A DNA stretch of 64,000 nt. Origin: Rhizobacter sp. Root1238 (lineage in GTDB: Bacteria > Pseudomonadota > Gammaproteobacteria > Burkholderiales > Burkholderiaceae_C). The position numbers and the translations under genes were made by a program. Positions 1-9,000 of this stretch are shown piece by piece (the stretch's first letter is position 1; each line of letters opens with the position of its first letter). Location of the stretch: NCBI RefSeq assembly GCF_001425825.1, contig NZ_LMDM01000003.1, forward strand, positions 1,149 to 65,148. Reading direction: 5' to 3'. A model generated the notes under the pieces. The model saw nothing but the letters and a program-made list of their open reading frames with translations. It did no database searches and was not told the DNA's origin.

Positions 1-164
1 GGCAAATAGTCATCTGGGACAAGGAAATGGTGATGCCTGGCGACAACGTGAGCATCACGGTGAAGCTGATCGCCCCGATCGCGATGGAAGAAGGCCTGCG
101 CTTCGCCATCCGTGAAGGCGGTCGCACCGTCGGCGCCGGCGTCGTCGCCAAGATCCTCGAATAA
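1..164 (+). CDS. tuf: Elongation factor Tu, C-terminal fragment
   Basis: Only the last 53 codons lie in the window, read in frame from base 3 to the TAA at 162-164. EF-Tu is the GTPase that carries aminoacyl-tRNA to the ribosome. The end of domain III is plain: KEMVMPGDN, then [20 protein letters not shown]. Position directly before rpsJ is the usual str/S10 junction of Burkholderiales. The first six codons in the window read QIVIWD and do not match the usual EF-Tu strand (TGTIELPKD or similar), which may be a sequence-edge artefact. Confidence 0.93.
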   Translation, partial: QIVIWDKEMVMPGDNVSITVKLIAPIAMEEGLRFAIREGGRTVGAGVVAKILE

Positions 165-185
165 GGTGGAGTCATCGGTCGGTCG

Positions 186-209
186 GGCGGGGTGCTTCGG
201 CACCACGCC
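186..209 (+). promoter_or_regulatory. TTCG-tetraloop hairpin between tuf and rpsJ
   Basis: GGTGC-TTCG-GCACC (191-204) is extended by a GGCG/CGCC outer stem with one mismatch. No T-run follows, so it is not a classical terminator. It may be an mRNA processing or stability element separating tuf from the S10 genes. Confidence 0.45.
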
Positions 210-277
210 TGCCGGCCACTCACCCTCCATCGATTTCGCGATCCGCAAGGACCGCACGCTCTTTTTCAGGAACTGTC

Positions 278-592
278 ATGGCCACCAAGCAAAAGATTCG
301 CATTCGCCTGAAGGCGTTTGACTACAAGCTGATCGACCAGTCGGCACTCGAGATCGTCGACACCGCGAAGCGCACCGGCGCGATCGTCAAGGGCCCGGTG
401 CCCCTGCCGACCCGCATGCAGCGTTTCGACATCCTGCGCTCGCCGCACGTCAACAAGACCTCGCGCGACCAGTTCGAAATCCGCACCCATCAGCGCCTGA
501 TGGACATCGTCGATCCGACCGACAAGACCGTGGACGCGCTGATGAAGCTCGACCTGCCGGCCGGCGTCGACGTCGAGATCAAGCTGCAGTAA
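278..592 (+). CDS. rpsJ: 30S ribosomal protein S10
   Basis: 104 residues, the normal bacterial length. S10 sits in the 30S head and also works as NusE in transcription antitermination. The sequence starts [20 protein letters not shown] and ends GVDVEIKLQ, typical of betaproteobacterial S10. It is the first gene of the S10 cluster, 113 bases after tuf, with an AGGA-type ribosome binding site about 8 bases before the ATG. A 216-base gap with its own promoter separates it from rplC. Confidence 0.98.
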   Translation: MATKQKIRIRLKAFDYKLIDQSALEIVDTAKRTGAIVKGPVPLPTRMQRFDILRSPHVNKTSRDQFEIRTHQRLMDIVDPTDKTVDALMKLDLPAGVDVEIKLQ

Positions 593-616
593 TCGGCAGG
601 GCCTGCGAGGAAGTGG

Positions 617-645
617 TTGCGGCTTTGCCCGCAGCTGGCTAGAAT
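617..645 (+). promoter_or_regulatory. Sigma-70 promoter for rplC and the distal S10 operon
   Basis: TTGCGG (617-622), a 17-base spacer and TAGAAT (640-645) make a near-consensus sigma-70 promoter in the rpsJ-rplC gap. Transcription would start near 652 and give a leader of about 157 bases before rplC. Seen in sequence; activity is inferred. Confidence 0.7.
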
Positions 646-651
646 CGCAGG

Positions 652-808
652 CTTTCCGAAGTAGCCGGCCTTTCGAGGCCGGTCTGGTATTTGCCTTTCG
701 GGGCAAGTCACCACCAAGTCAGCCCGGCCAATCGATGTCGGGCATGTCAAACAAAGGCTTCCAAGCGCTCCCAGTTGTTGGGGGTGGCGCGGGGGCTGGA
801 GAATATTC
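652..808 (+). promoter_or_regulatory. Structured 5' leader of rplC, candidate L4 control element
   Basis: Three hairpins follow the promoter: CCGGCCT-TTCG-AGGCCGG (665-682), TTGCC/GGCAA (690-705) and GCCCG/CGGGC (722-743). A CTGGAG Shine-Dalgarno precedes the rplC ATG. In gammaproteobacteria L4 represses the S10 operon through a leader ahead of rpsJ. A structured leader placed ahead of rplC-rplD would be an equivalent site. That function is inference. Confidence 0.45.
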
Positions 809-1480
809 ATGAGTCTTAGCGAACAAGTCGGTTTGCTGGGCCGCAAGGTGGGCATGATGCGCATCTTCACGGACGACGGCGATGCCGTTCCCGTGACGGT
901 GCTCGATGTGTCGAACAACCGTGTCGTCCAGGTCAAGACCGAAGCCACCGACGGCTACAACGCCATTCAAGTGGCGTTCGGCGCGCGCAAAGCATCGCGC
1001 GTCATCAAGCCGGCAGCCGGCCACTTTGCGAAAGCAGGGGTCGAAGCCGGTGAAGTCCTGAAGGAATTCCGCGTCACCGCCGACGTCGTCGCAGGCTTCA
1101 AGCCCGGCGCGCAGGTTCCGGTGACGACGTTTGCCGTGGGCCAGCTCGTGGACGTGCAGGGCACCTCCATCGGCAAGGGCTTCACGGGCACCATCAAGCG
1201 CCACAACTTCAGCTCGCAGCGCGCGTCGCACGGCAACAGCCGTTCGCACAACGTGCCGGGTTCGATCTCGATGGCACAGGATCCGGGTCGCGTGTTCCCG
1301 GGCAAGAAGATGTCCGGTCAGATGGGCGACGTCACCAAGACCGTCCAGAACCTCGACGTCGTCCGCATCGACGAAGCCCGCCAGCTGCTGCTGGTCCGTG
1401 GCGCGGTGCCCGGTGCGAAGAACGGCCATGTGGTCGTGCGCCCCGGCGTCAAGGTGAAAGCCAAGAAGGGAGCCAACTGA
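809..1480 (+). CDS. rplC: 50S ribosomal protein L3
   Basis: 223 residues. L3 is an early 23S rRNA binder near the peptidyl-transferase centre. The N-terminus reads [16 protein letters not shown], and the central loop around residues 140-165 has [29 protein letters not shown], quoted here only as the hallmark loop positions: [18 protein letters not shown]. The glutamine in SMAQDPG is the residue methylated by PrmB in relatives. The TGA stop overlaps the rplD ATG by one base. Confidence 0.98.
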   Translation: MSLSEQVGLLGRKVGMMRIFTDDGDAVPVTVLDVSNNRVVQVKTEATDGYNAIQVAFGARKASRVIKPAAGHFAKAGVEAGEVLKEFRVTADVVAGFKPGAQVPVTTFAVGQLVDVQGTSIGKGFTGTIKRHNFSSQRASHGNSRSHNVPGSISMAQDPGRVFPGKKMSGQMGDVTKTVQNLDVVRIDEARQLLLVRGAVPGAKNGHVVVRPGVKVKAKKGAN

Positions 1481-2100
1481 TGCAACTCGAGCTCCTCAAC
1501 GACCAAGGCCAGGCGACCTCCAAGGTCGACGCGCCCGACACCGTGTTCGCCCGCGACTACAACGAAGCCCTGGTCCACCAGGTCGTCGTCGCATTCCAGG
1601 CCAACGCCCGCCAAGGCACGCGCGCCCAGAAGGACCGCGCCGTCGTGAAACACTCGACGAAGAAGCCGTGGCGTCAAAAGGGCACGGGCCGCGCCCGTGC
1701 CGGCATGACCTCGTCGCCGCTGTGGCGCGGGGGCGGCCGGATCTTCCCGAACAGCCCGGACGAGAACTTCACGCACAAGGTCAACAAGAAGATGTACCGC
1801 GCCGGCATGGCCGCCATCTTCTCGCAGCTGGCCCGTGAAGGCCGTGTCGCGGTGGTCGATTCGATCAGCGTCGACTCGCCCAAGACCAAGCAGCTCGCCG
1901 CCAAGTTCAAGGCCATGGGCCTCGACTCGGTGCTGGTGATCGCCGACCAGGTCGACGACAACCTGCTGCTCGCCGCACGCAACCTCGCCAACGTGATGGT
2001 GGTCGAGCCGCGTTACGCCGATCCGCTGTCGCTGGTCTTCTTCAAGAAGATCCTGGTGACCAAGGGCGCGATCGAGCAACTCAAGGAGATGCTGGGATGA
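1480..2100 (+). CDS. rplD: 50S ribosomal protein L4
   Basis: 206 residues, usual length. L4 lines the exit tunnel and, in enterobacteria, represses its own operon. The extended tunnel loop is recognisable by [14 protein letters not shown] followed by SPLWRGGG around residues 60-85. It overlaps rplC (TGATG) and rplW (ATGA), so translation of the three is probably coupled. It is the likely ligand if the leader before rplC is regulatory. Confidence 0.98.
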   Translation: MQLELLNDQGQATSKVDAPDTVFARDYNEALVHQVVVAFQANARQGTRAQKDRAVVKHSTKKPWRQKGTGRARAGMTSSPLWRGGGRIFPNSPDENFTHKVNKKMYRAGMAAIFSQLAREGRVAVVDSISVDSPKTKQLAAKFKAMGLDSVLVIADQVDDNLLLAARNLANVMVVEPRYADPLSLVFFKKILVTKGAIEQLKEMLG

Positions 2101-2411
2101 GCACGACCAAGCATGACGAGGGCCGCCTGGCCCAGGTGCTGGTGGCGCCGATCGTGAGCGAAAAAGCCACGTCCGCTGCCGAAAAGCACAACCAGGTTCT
2201 GTTCAAGGTGCTGCGCGATGCCACCAAGCCCGAGATCAAGGCTGCAGTCGAACTGCTGTTCAAGGTCGAGGTCGAGTCGGTGCAGACCGTGATTCAAAAG
2301 GGCAAGGTCAAGCGCTTTGGCCGTTCCATCGGCCGCCGCGACCACGTCAAGAAGGCGTATGTGTCGCTGAAGGCTGGCCAGGAGCTCAACTTCTCCGGGG
2401 AGGCCGCGTAA
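2097..2411 (+). CDS. rplW: 50S ribosomal protein L23
   Basis: 104 residues. L23 lies at the tunnel exit, where trigger factor and the signal recognition particle dock. The start ([15 protein letters not shown]) and the middle ([14 protein letters not shown]) are typical. It overlaps rplD by four bases (ATGA) and rplB by one base. Confidence 0.98.
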   Translation: MSTTKHDEGRLAQVLVAPIVSEKATSAAEKHNQVLFKVLRDATKPEIKAAVELLFKVEVESVQTVIQKGKVKRFGRSIGRRDHVKKAYVSLKAGQELNFSGEAA

Positions 2412-3235
2412 TGGCCGTCATCAAAGTCAAACCGACATCGCCTGGCCGCCGTGCCGTCGTGAAGGTGGTTCACAGCCACCTCTACAAGGGCCGTCCGGAA
2501 GCGTCGTTGCTCGAACCGCAAATGCAGAACGCGGGTCGCAACAACAACGGCCACATCACGATGCGCCACAAGGGCGGTGGTCACAAGCACCACTACCGCG
2601 TGGTCGACTTCGTGCGCAACAAGGACGGCATTCCGGCGAAGGTCGAACGCATCGAGTACGACCCGAACCGCACGGCGCACATCGCGCTGGTGTGCTACGC
2701 CGACGGCGAGCGCCGCTACATCATCGCCCCGCGTGGCCTGGATGTCGGTGCCACCGTGCTGAGCGGCGCCGAAGCGCCGATCAAGGCCGGCAACACGCTG
2801 CCGATCCGCAACATTCCGGTGGGCTCGACGGTGCATTGCGTCGAACTGCTGCCGGGCAAGGGTGCACAGATCGCACGCTCGGCCGGCACTTCGGTGACGC
2901 TGCTGGCACGCGAAGGCACCTACGCCCAGCTGCGCCTGCGCTCCGGTGAAGTGCGCCGCATCCACATCGACTGCCGCGCGACGATCGGCGAAGTCTCCAA
3001 CGAAGAGCACAACCTGCGCCAGTACGGCAAGGCCGGTGCGCGTCGCTGGAAGGGCATCCGTCCGACGGTTCGCGGTGTCGCGATGAACCCGGTGGATCAC
3101 CCGCACGGTGGTGGTGAAGGTCGTACCGGCGAAGGCCAGGTGCCTGTGTCGCCGTGGAACACGATGACCAAGGGCTACCGCACTCGCAACAACAAGCGCA
3201 CGCAGACGTTCATCGTCTCGCGTCGCAAGAAGTAA
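2411..3235 (+). CDS. rplB: 50S ribosomal protein L2
   Basis: 274 residues, the standard length. L2 is an essential protein at the subunit interface. The C-terminal signature [18 protein letters not shown] contains the conserved histidine of the peptidyl-transferase region. The N-terminal KPTSPGRR and central [13 protein letters not shown] are also typical. The ATG shares a base with the rplW stop. Confidence 0.98.
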   Translation: MAVIKVKPTSPGRRAVVKVVHSHLYKGRPEASLLEPQMQNAGRNNNGHITMRHKGGGHKHHYRVVDFVRNKDGIPAKVERIEYDPNRTAHIALVCYADGERRYIIAPRGLDVGATVLSGAEAPIKAGNTLPIRNIPVGSTVHCVELLPGKGAQIARSAGTSVTLLAREGTYAQLRLRSGEVRRIHIDCRATIGEVSNEEHNLRQYGKAGARRWKGIRPTVRGVAMNPVDHPHGGGEGRTGEGQVPVSPWNTMTKGYRTRNNKRTQTFIVSRRKK

Positions 3236-3244
3236 GGGGCTGCC

Positions 3245-3523
3245 ATGACCCGTTCGCTCAAAAAAGGTCCGTTCGTTGACCATCACCTGATGGCCAAGGC
3301 CGAGAAGGCCGCGGCCATCAAGGACAAGAAGCCGATCAAGACCTGGTCGCGTCGCTCGACGATTCTTCCCGACTTCATCGGGTTGACGATCGCGGTGCAC
3401 AACGGCAAGCAGCACGTGCCCGTGTACATCACCGACCAGATGGTCGGCCACAAGCTCGGTGAATTTGCGCTGACCCGCACGTTCAAGGGCCACCCGGCCG
3501 ACAAGAAGGCCAACAAGAAGTAA
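3245..3523 (+). CDS. rpsS: 30S ribosomal protein S19
   Basis: 92 residues, usual length. S19 binds 16S rRNA in the 30S head with S13. It reads [15 protein letters not shown] at the start and has [20 protein letters not shown] (residues 60-79), the family signature. Nine bases separate it from rplB, with an AAGGGG ribosome binding site in the gap. Confidence 0.98.
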   Translation: MTRSLKKGPFVDHHLMAKAEKAAAIKDKKPIKTWSRRSTILPDFIGLTIAVHNGKQHVPVYITDQMVGHKLGEFALTRTFKGHPADKKANKK

Positions 3524-3534
3524 GGATGACGACG

Positions 3535-3864
3535 ATGGAAACCCGTTCAATCGTTCGCGGCGTCCGCCTCTCTGCCGACAAGGGTCGGCTGGTGGCCGAC
3601 ATGGTCCGCGGCAAGAAGGTCGACCAGGCGCTGAACATCCTGACCTTCACGCCCAAGAAGGCAGCCGGCATCATCAAGAAGGCCCTGGAGTCGGCGATCG
3701 CCAACGCAGAGCACAACGACGGTGCCGACATCGACGAGCTCAAGGTCAAGACGATCTTCGTCGAGCAAGCCGCCACCCTCAAGCGCTTTTCCGCACGGGC
3801 CAAGGGCCGCGGCAACCGCATCAGCAAGCCGACGTGTCACATCTTCGTGACCGTGGGCAACTGA
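3535..3864 (+). CDS. rplV: 50S ribosomal protein L22
   Basis: 109 residues from this start. L22 reaches into the exit tunnel. The signature [20 protein letters not shown] is at residues 84-103. An in-frame ATG at 3526 would add MTT. The 3535 ATG is preferred because AAGGA (3522-3526) lies eight bases before it and because [16 protein letters not shown] gives the usual family N-terminus and length. The gene follows rpsS closely. Confidence 0.95.
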   Translation: METRSIVRGVRLSADKGRLVADMVRGKKVDQALNILTFTPKKAAGIIKKALESAIANAEHNDGADIDELKVKTIFVEQAATLKRFSARAKGRGNRISKPTCHIFVTVGN

Positions 3865-3880
3865 GCGCAGAAGGAAAACC

Positions 3881-4801
3881 ATGGGACAGAAAATCCATCC
3901 GACCGGTTTCCGGCTGCCGGTTACCCGCAACTGGGCTTCGCGCTGGTACGCATCGAACGCGAATTTCGCGACGATGCTGGCCGAAGACCTGCGCGTCCGC
4001 GACTTCCTGAAGGCTCGCCTGAAGAGCGCTGCCGTGTCGCGCATCCTGATCGAACGCCCCGCCAAGAGCGCCCGTGTCACCATCTTCTCGGCACGTCCGG
4101 GCGTGGTCATCGGCAAGAAGGGCGAGGACATCGAGAAGCTGAAGGCTGAACTGACGCGCCGCATGGGCGTGCCGGTCGCGGTCAACATCGAAGAAGTGCG
4201 CAAGCCCGAAATCGATGCACAGCTGATCGCCGACAGCATCACCCAGCAGCTCGAAAAGCGCATCATGTTCCGCCGCGCGATGAAGCGCGCGATGCAGAAC
4301 GCGATGCGTCTGGGCGCCCAGGGCATCAAGATCATGTCGTCGGGTCGCCTGAACGGCATCGAAATCGCCCGCTGCGAGTGGTACCGCGAAGGCCGCGTGC
4401 CGCTTCACACCTTGAAGGCCGACATCGACTACGGCTTCTCCGAAGCCAAGACGACCTACGGCATCATCGGCGTGAAGTGCTGGGTCTACCGTGGCGACCG
4501 CCTCGCCAATGGCGAAGTGCCGCAACTGAAGGCCGAGGTGCCTGAAGACGACCGCCGTCCGCGTCGCAACACGCGCCCCGGCGCCCCGGCTGGCCGTGGC
4601 CGCCCGGGTGGCGGTGCCGGTGACCGTGGCGACCGCGGTGGTGATCGCGGCGGAGACCGTGCCCCCCGCCAAGGTGGTGCCCCGGTTGAAGGCAGCGACA
4701 AGCCGGCCGAGGCGACGGGTGCTCCCGCCACCGACGCGCCGACCAGCGCAGCCAAGCGCGTGCGCAAGGCCCCCGACGCCACCGGCTCGGGCAAGGCCTA
4801 A
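3881..4801 (+). CDS. rpsC: 30S ribosomal protein S3 with long low-complexity tail
   Basis: 306 residues against about 230-270 in most bacteria. Residues 1-215 form normal S3: a KH domain with [14 protein letters not shown] and a C-terminal domain ending [14 protein letters not shown]3 shapes the mRNA entry site and has helicase activity. From about residue 220 a disordered, basic tail runs through repeats of GDRGG and RPGG, then an A/P/T-rich stretch to SGKA. Tail extension is known in Burkholderiales S3 but is long here. Start supported by AAGGA upstream. Confidence 0.97.
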   Translation: MGQKIHPTGFRLPVTRNWASRWYASNANFATMLAEDLRVRDFLKARLKSAAVSRILIERPAKSARVTIFSARPGVVIGKKGEDIEKLKAELTRRMGVPVAVNIEEVRKPEIDAQLIADSITQQLEKRIMFRRAMKRAMQNAMRLGAQGIKIMSSGRLNGIEIARCEWYREGRVPLHTLKADIDYGFSEAKTTYGIIGVKCWVYRGDRLANGEVPQLKAEVPEDDRRPRRNTRPGAPAGRGRPGGGAGDRGDRGGDRGGDRAPRQGGAPVEGSDKPAEATGAPATDAPTSAAKRVRKAPDATGSGKA

Positions 4802-4812
4802 GGAGAACTAGC

Positions 4813-5229
4813 ATGATGCAACCGTCTCGGCGGAAATACCGCAAAGAGCAGAAGGGCCGCAACACCGGCGTCGCCACCCGTGGCGCGAACGTGTCGTTCG
4901 GTGATTTCGGCCTGAAGGCCACGGAGCGTGGTCGCCTGACCGCGCGCCAGATCGAGGCCGCACGTCGTGCGATCTCGCGCCACATCAAGCGTGGCGGCCG
5001 GATCTTCATCCGCATCTTCCCGGACAAGCCGATCTCGCAAAAGCCTGCCGAAGTCCGCATGGGCAACGGCAAGGGCAATCCGGAGTACTACGTCGCTGAA
5101 ATCCAGCCCGGCAAGGTGCTCTACGAACTCAACGGTGTGCCCGAAGAGCTGGCCCGCGAAGCGTTCAAGCTGGCTTCGGCCAAGCTGCCGCTGAGCACCA
5201 CCTTCGTGTCGCGTCAGGTCGGCTCTTGA
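4813..5229 (+). CDS. rplP: 50S ribosomal protein L16
   Basis: 138 residues, usual length. L16 helps place tRNA in the A site. The start [17 protein letters not shown] aligns with the family MLQPxRxKYRK, so the first of the two adjacent ATGs is chosen. AAGGAG sits just upstream. The [16 protein letters not shown] block (residues 94-109) is a family hallmark. Confidence 0.98.
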   Translation: MMQPSRRKYRKEQKGRNTGVATRGANVSFGDFGLKATERGRLTARQIEAARRAISRHIKRGGRIFIRIFPDKPISQKPAEVRMGNGKGNPEYYVAEIQPGKVLYELNGVPEELAREAFKLASAKLPLSTTFVSRQVGS

Positions 5230-5248
5230 GGCCTGACTGGAGAAACAC

Positions 5249-5446
5249 ATGAAAGCATCTGAACTCCGCACCAAGGACGTCGCCGGCCTTGAAAAGGAAG
5301 TGGCTGACCTGCTGAAGGCCCATTTCGGTCTGCGCATGCAGAAGGCGACTCAGCAACTGACCAATCACTCGACGCTGGGCAACACGCGCCGCGACATCGC
5401 GCGTGCGAAGACCATCCTGGCCGAGAAGAAGAGGGCTGCCAAATGA
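5249..5446 (+). CDS. rpmC: 50S ribosomal protein L29
   Basis: 65 residues, a two-helix protein near the tunnel exit next to L23. [10 protein letters not shown] and the [15 protein letters not shown] block (residues 43-57) are diagnostic. CTGGAG precedes the ATG. The stop overlaps the rpsQ start by four bases (ATGA). Confidence 0.97.
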   Translation: MKASELRTKDVAGLEKEVADLLKAHFGLRMQKATQQLTNHSTLGNTRRDIARAKTILAEKKRAAK

Positions 5447-5730
5447 GCACCACGCAAACCACGACCGAAGCGCCGCAGAAGAACACCCGCACGCTGGTGG
5501 GCAAGGTCGTCAGCGACAAGCGCGCCAAGACCGTCACCGTGCTGATCGAGCGCCGCACCAAGCACGAGCTGTACGGCAAGATCGTCGGGAAGTCGAGCAA
5601 GTACCACGCCCACGACGAAAAGGGCGAGTACAAGCTGGGCGACGTGGTCGAGATCGCCGAAGGCCGTCCGATCTCCAAGACCAAGTCCTGGGTGGTCACG
5701 CGCCTGATCGAGAAGGCGCGCGAAGTCTGA
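5443..5730 (+). CDS. rpsQ: 30S ribosomal protein S17
   Basis: 95 residues. S17 is a primary 16S rRNA binder. [20 protein letters not shown] (residues 16-35) and the C-terminal [14 protein letters not shown] are typical. It is the last gene of this ribosomal block. The spc-operon genes rplN, rplX and rplE that usually follow are absent, and a terminator comes next. Confidence 0.97.
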   Translation: MSTTQTTTEAPQKNTRTLVGKVVSDKRAKTVTVLIERRTKHELYGKIVGKSSKYHAHDEKGEYKLGDVVEIAEGRPISKTKSWVVTRLIEKAREV

Positions 5731-5773
5731 TTTGAGTTGACCCTGGGGCCTTCGTCAGAAGGCCTCCCGAAGA

Positions 5774-5812
5774 CGGTCGGAACGCTGGGATACTGGCGTC
5801 CGGCCGTTTTTT
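5774..5812 (+). terminator. Intrinsic terminator after rpsQ
   Basis: CGGTCGG (5774-5780) pairs, with one G-T, to CCGGCCG (5800-5806) and is followed by six T (5807-5812). A second hairpin, GGCCTTC-GTCA-GAAGGCC (5747-5764), lies just upstream. Together they should end the S10 transcript before the peroxiredoxin gene. Confidence 0.6.
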
Positions 5813-5827
5813 CATTTGGAGATCCGC

Positions 5828-6334
5828 ATGCTCAAAGTTGGTGACAAGCTGCCCGCAGGCTCGCTGCAGGAATTCATCGAGGTCGAAGGCAATGGCTGCA
5901 GCCTGGGCCCGAACACCTTCGACGTCGAGAAGGAAACCGCCGGCAAGAAGATCGCGATCTTCGCGCTGCCCGGCGCCTTCACGCCGACCTGCTCGGCCCA
6001 GCATGTGCCGGGCTACGTGAAGAACGCCGACGCGCTGAAGGCCGCCGGCGTCGACGAGATCTGGTGCTTGTCGGTCAACGACGCGTTCGTGATGGGCGCC
6101 TGGGGCCGCGACCAGCACACGCAGGGCAAGGTGCGGATGATGGCCGACGGCAGCGGCACGTTCACGCAAGCCGCCGGCCTGACGCTGGACCTGGTCGCGC
6201 GCGGCATGGGCGTGCGCTCGCAGCGCTACTCGATGCTGGTCGACAACGGCGTCGTCAAGACGCTGAACATCGAGGCGCCGGGCAAGTTCGAGGTCAGCAA
6301 CGCCGAGACGATGCTGGCTCAAGCCAAGGGTTGA
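5828..6334 (+). CDS. Peroxiredoxin, Prx5/AhpE-like (redoxin family)
   Basis: 168 residues. It should reduce peroxides with a thiol donor in the cytoplasm. The peroxidatic cysteine is Cys55 in PGAFTPTCS, the Prx5-subfamily signature, and the GMGVRSQRYSMLVDNG block is also typical. The chosen ATG has GGAG six bases upstream. A TTG at 5816 in the same frame would add four residues and is less likely. It is a single gene between the ribosomal operon and a convergent gene pair. Confidence 0.93.
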   Translation: MLKVGDKLPAGSLQEFIEVEGNGCSLGPNTFDVEKETAGKKIAIFALPGAFTPTCSAQHVPGYVKNADALKAAGVDEIWCLSVNDAFVMGAWGRDQHTQGKVRMMADGSGTFTQAAGLTLDLVARGMGVRSQRYSMLVDNGVVKTLNIEAPGKFEVSNAETMLAQAKG

Positions 6335-6342
6335 TTCCGGGG

Positions 6343-6360
6343 CCCGGATGCCAATCCGGG
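6343..6360. terminator. Hairpin between convergent genes
   Basis: A perfect seven-base-pair stem, CCCGGAT-GCCA-ATCCGGG, lies in the 63-base gap between the stops of the peroxiredoxin and the YbdK-like gene. It has no long T-run on either strand, so it is at best a weak bidirectional terminator. Confidence 0.35.
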
Positions 6361-6397
6361 TTGTCCGGGAAACGCCGCTCCGCGATTCGCATCCGGG

Positions 6398-7510
6398 TCA
6401 CGGCATCCAGCGGTCCGCGGCGCTGTGCACCACCGACGACAGCGGCTCGCCCGTTGCACGCAGCCCGCGCAGCCACTGCGCATCGTTGCCTTGCCGCAGG
6501 CTGTCCCGGATCAGGTTGCTGGCGTCGAGCGAGCGCAAGTCCAGCGCATGTTCGTCGACCCGTGCGAGCGTGCGCACGATGTTGTCGCGCAACTTTTCGC
6601 GCTGCTTGGTCTGCGGGTCGACGATCTCGCCGTCGAGCCCGAAGCGGCAGGCCTGGAAGCGGTTGAAGGTGTAGACAAGGTAGTCGTCTTCCGACGGCTC
6701 GAACGGCCGCTCCTCGCGCAGGTAGCGGCAGATCGCCTGCAGGTAGCAGGCGAGTGCCGCGGCCTTGTCGACGTCGAGCGGCGTGTCGCACACCCGCAGC
6801 TCGATGGTGCCGAACTCGGGCTTCGGGCGGATGTCCCAGTAGAAATCCTTCATCGACTGCACGACGCCGGTGCTCGTCATCTTGTCGAAGTACAGCCCGA
6901 AGTCGTCCCAGGTGGTCACGAACGGCGCGCGCCCGGACAGCGGAAACGCGAACACCGAGTTCAGCCGCGCCGAATCGAAGCCGGTGTCGACGCCCTGCAC
7001 GAACGGTGACGACGCGCTCAACGCGATGAAGTGCGGCACGTAGCGCGACAGCGCATGCAGCAGCCACAGTGCGGTGTCGCCGTCTTCGCAGCCGACGTGC
7101 ACGTGCTGGCCGAACACGGTGAACTGCTTGGCCAGGTAGCCGTACAGCTCGCTGATGTAGTGGAAGCGCTCGGTCGGGAAGATCTGCTGGTCGCTCCAGT
7201 GCTGGTAGGCATGCGTGCCGCCGCCGGCGATGCCGATGTTCAGCTTGCGGGCGGCCTGCGAGAGCTGCCCGCGCAGGTCGTGCAGCTCGGCGACCAGCCC
7301 GCTGTGCTCGCGCTGGATCGAGGTGCCGATCTCGATCATGCTGCGCGTGATCTCGGGCTTCACGTCCCAGGCGCCGGAGTGCTTCGCGAGCACGCGCAGC
7401 AGGTCTTCCGCCTGCGGTGCCAGGTCGAAATCGTGCGTGCTGACGAGTTGGAGTTCGAGTTCGACGCCCAGCGTCAGCGGCTCGGAGGTGGTGAATTCGG
7501 CGAGTGCCAT
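6398..7510 (-). CDS. Carboxylate-amine ligase, YbdK family (glutamate-cysteine ligase 2 type)
   Basis: 370 residues, matching E. coli YbdK (about 372). The family shares the glutamate-cysteine ligase fold, forms gamma-glutamylcysteine weakly, and its true substrate is uncertain. [12 protein letters not shown] near the N-terminus, the acidic and histidine metal/ATP residues in [13 protein letters not shown] (residues ~133-145), and [15 protein letters not shown] (~226-240) mark the family. It begins one base after the antiporter stop, so the two are very probably one transcript. Confidence 0.93.
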   Translation of the reverse strand: MALAEFTTSEPLTLGVELELQLVSTHDFDLAPQAEDLLRVLAKHSGAWDVKPEITRSMIEIGTSIQREHSGLVAELHDLRGQLSQAARKLNIGIAGGGTHAYQHWSDQQIFPTERFHYISELYGYLAKQFTVFGQHVHVGCEDGDTALWLLHALSRYVPHFIALSASSPFVQGVDTGFDSARLNSVFAFPLSGRAPFVTTWDDFGLYFDKMTSTGVVQSMKDFYWDIRPKPEFGTIELRVCDTPLDVDKAAALACYLQAICRYLREERPFEPSEDDYLVYTFNRFQACRFGLDGEIVDPQTKQREKLRDNIVRTLARVDEHALDLRSLDASNLIRDSLRQGNDAQWLRGLRATGEPLSSVVHSAADRWMP

Positions 7511-7511
7511 G

Positions 7512-8795
7512 TCAGGGAGCCTTTGTCTTCGGGACGGGCGCGCACTCCTGCGCCAGGTCGCGCACCGCGCGCTCGGCCAGCAGCGGGCCGATGAACTGCA
7601 GCAGCGTGGTCGAGATCAGCAGCGCCTGCAGCACGCCGCCATTGGCGCCGGGCAACTGCGACGGCCAGCCGAAGGTGTCGGCGGTCAGCAGCACCGCGAG
7701 GCTGCTCATCGGCTGCAGTGCGATCGTCAGCGCGCCCGCCTGGCGCCAGCCGAGGCCGCTCGGCCGCGTCAGCACGGCGATCGCGATGCCCTTGCCGATC
7801 AGCCGCGCGACGACGATCACCAGCACCCACGGCCACAGCGTCGTGAAGCCGTCGAGCGTGAACAGCATGCCCAGGCAGATGAACAGCAGCACGCTGAGCG
7901 TGGCACCGGCCGTGCCGAGCTGCGGCTCGACGGTCAGGCCGTGCGCCATCCGCGAGCGCGCCACCATGCCGGCCACCAGCAGCGCCAGCAATGGCGACAG
8001 CCGCCATTGGGCCGCCAGCATCGCCGCGATGATGACCAGCGCGATCTGCAGCACCGGCGCGGTGGTCAGGCCGCGCACCTGCTTGGTCAGCTGCGTCAGC
8101 ATCCAGCCGGCTGCGACGCCGAGCAGGAACGAGCCGCTGACCACCAGCAGCGCGCTGGTGATGGCGGGTTCGAGCCCGACGGGCTCCACGCCGACGCCAC
8201 CGCTGGCGGCGAGCACGCCCCAGGCCTTCAGCGCGACCACCGCGAGCACGCTGTTGATGGCCGACATCATCAGCAGCCGCTCGGTGACCTGTCCGCGCGG
8301 GCGCATCTGGTGCACCAGCGCCAGCACGATGACCGGCGAGGTCGACATCGCGACGGCGCCGGCCAGCGCGGCCGAGATCGACGGCGCATCGAAGGCCAGC
8401 AGGCCGACATACACCGCGAGGCCGGACAGCACGCCTTCGAGCACGCAGGTCAGCGCGAGCCAGGGGTTGTCGATCAGCCAGCGCGGCCGGATCCGGCTGC
8501 CGAGCTCGAACACCAGCACGCCGATGGCCAGGTCGATCAGCGGCTTGACCGGGTCGAGGTCGGTGCGCTCCAGCAGCCGCAACGCCAGTGGGCTGGCCAG
8601 CGCGCCGGTCAGCATGTGGCCGCACAGGCGCGGCAAGCGGAAGCGCCGCCTCAGGATCTCGCCAAGCACCACCGCCACGACCATCACGATCGCAAAACCC
8701 AGCACCGGGTCGATCCCGCGCAAGCGGTCGAGGGTCCAGGAGGCGGTGGCGGCGGAGGGGGCGAACCAGTTCTCGAACGTGGAAGACAGGGACAT
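7512..8795 (-). CDS. Cation:proton antiporter, CPA2 (KefB/KefC-like)
   Basis: 427 residues, almost all membrane, with about 12 hydrophobic segments. CPA2 proteins exchange Na+ or K+ for protons. It lacks the cytoplasmic TrkA-N domain of the large KefB/C proteins. The unwound-helix region is likely near [15 protein letters not shown], about residues 170-185. It is the first gene of a two-gene unit with the YbdK-like ligase. That pairing may mean thiol-linked ion control, as Kef channels respond to glutathione adducts, but this is inference. Confidence 0.88.
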   Translation of the reverse strand: MSLSSTFENWFAPSAATASWTLDRLRGIDPVLGFAIVMVVAVVLGEILRRRFRLPRLCGHMLTGALASPLALRLLERTDLDPVKPLIDLAIGVLVFELGSRIRPRWLIDNPWLALTCVLEGVLSGLAVYVGLLAFDAPSISAALAGAVAMSTSPVIVLALVHQMRPRGQVTERLLMMSAINSVLAVVALKAWGVLAASGGVGVEPVGLEPAITSALLVVSGSFLLGVAAGWMLTQLTKQVRGLTTAPVLQIALVIIAAMLAAQWRLSPLLALLVAGMVARSRMAHGLTVEPQLGTAGATLSVLLFICLGMLFTLDGFTTLWPWVLVIVVARLIGKGIAIAVLTRPSGLGWRQAGALTIALQPMSSLAVLLTADTFGWPSQLPGANGGVLQALLISTTLLQFIGPLLAERAVRDLAQECAPVPKTKAP

Positions 8796-8865
8796 GCGTC
8801 GGCAGCAGAGCGAAAGATGAGACGGCCGCCCGGATCCCCGGCAAGGATCGGGGAAACTTCGGGGC

Positions 8866-8890
8866 CTTGAAGGTAACCGTATCCGACCTC
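8866..8890 (+). promoter_or_regulatory. Possible heat-shock -35 element upstream of htpG
   Basis: CTTGAA (8866-8871) matches the sigma-32 -35 core and lies about 130 bases before htpG, a heat-shock gene in many proteobacteria. The expected CCCCAT-T -10 element at 13-14 bases is not convincing (around GACCTCA). The 205-base gap 8796-9000 between the divergent antiporter and htpG genes shows nothing else clear. Confidence 0.25.
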
Positions 8891-9000
8891 AGGTGCAGTG
8901 CCTCCGTGGCGCGACTTCGTGTCAGACAGCGCCTACAGGTTGGCTCGCCAACATTCGCTCCGACGTTCGTCCTCAACCTCATTTCAGCTGCGGCAAGACC

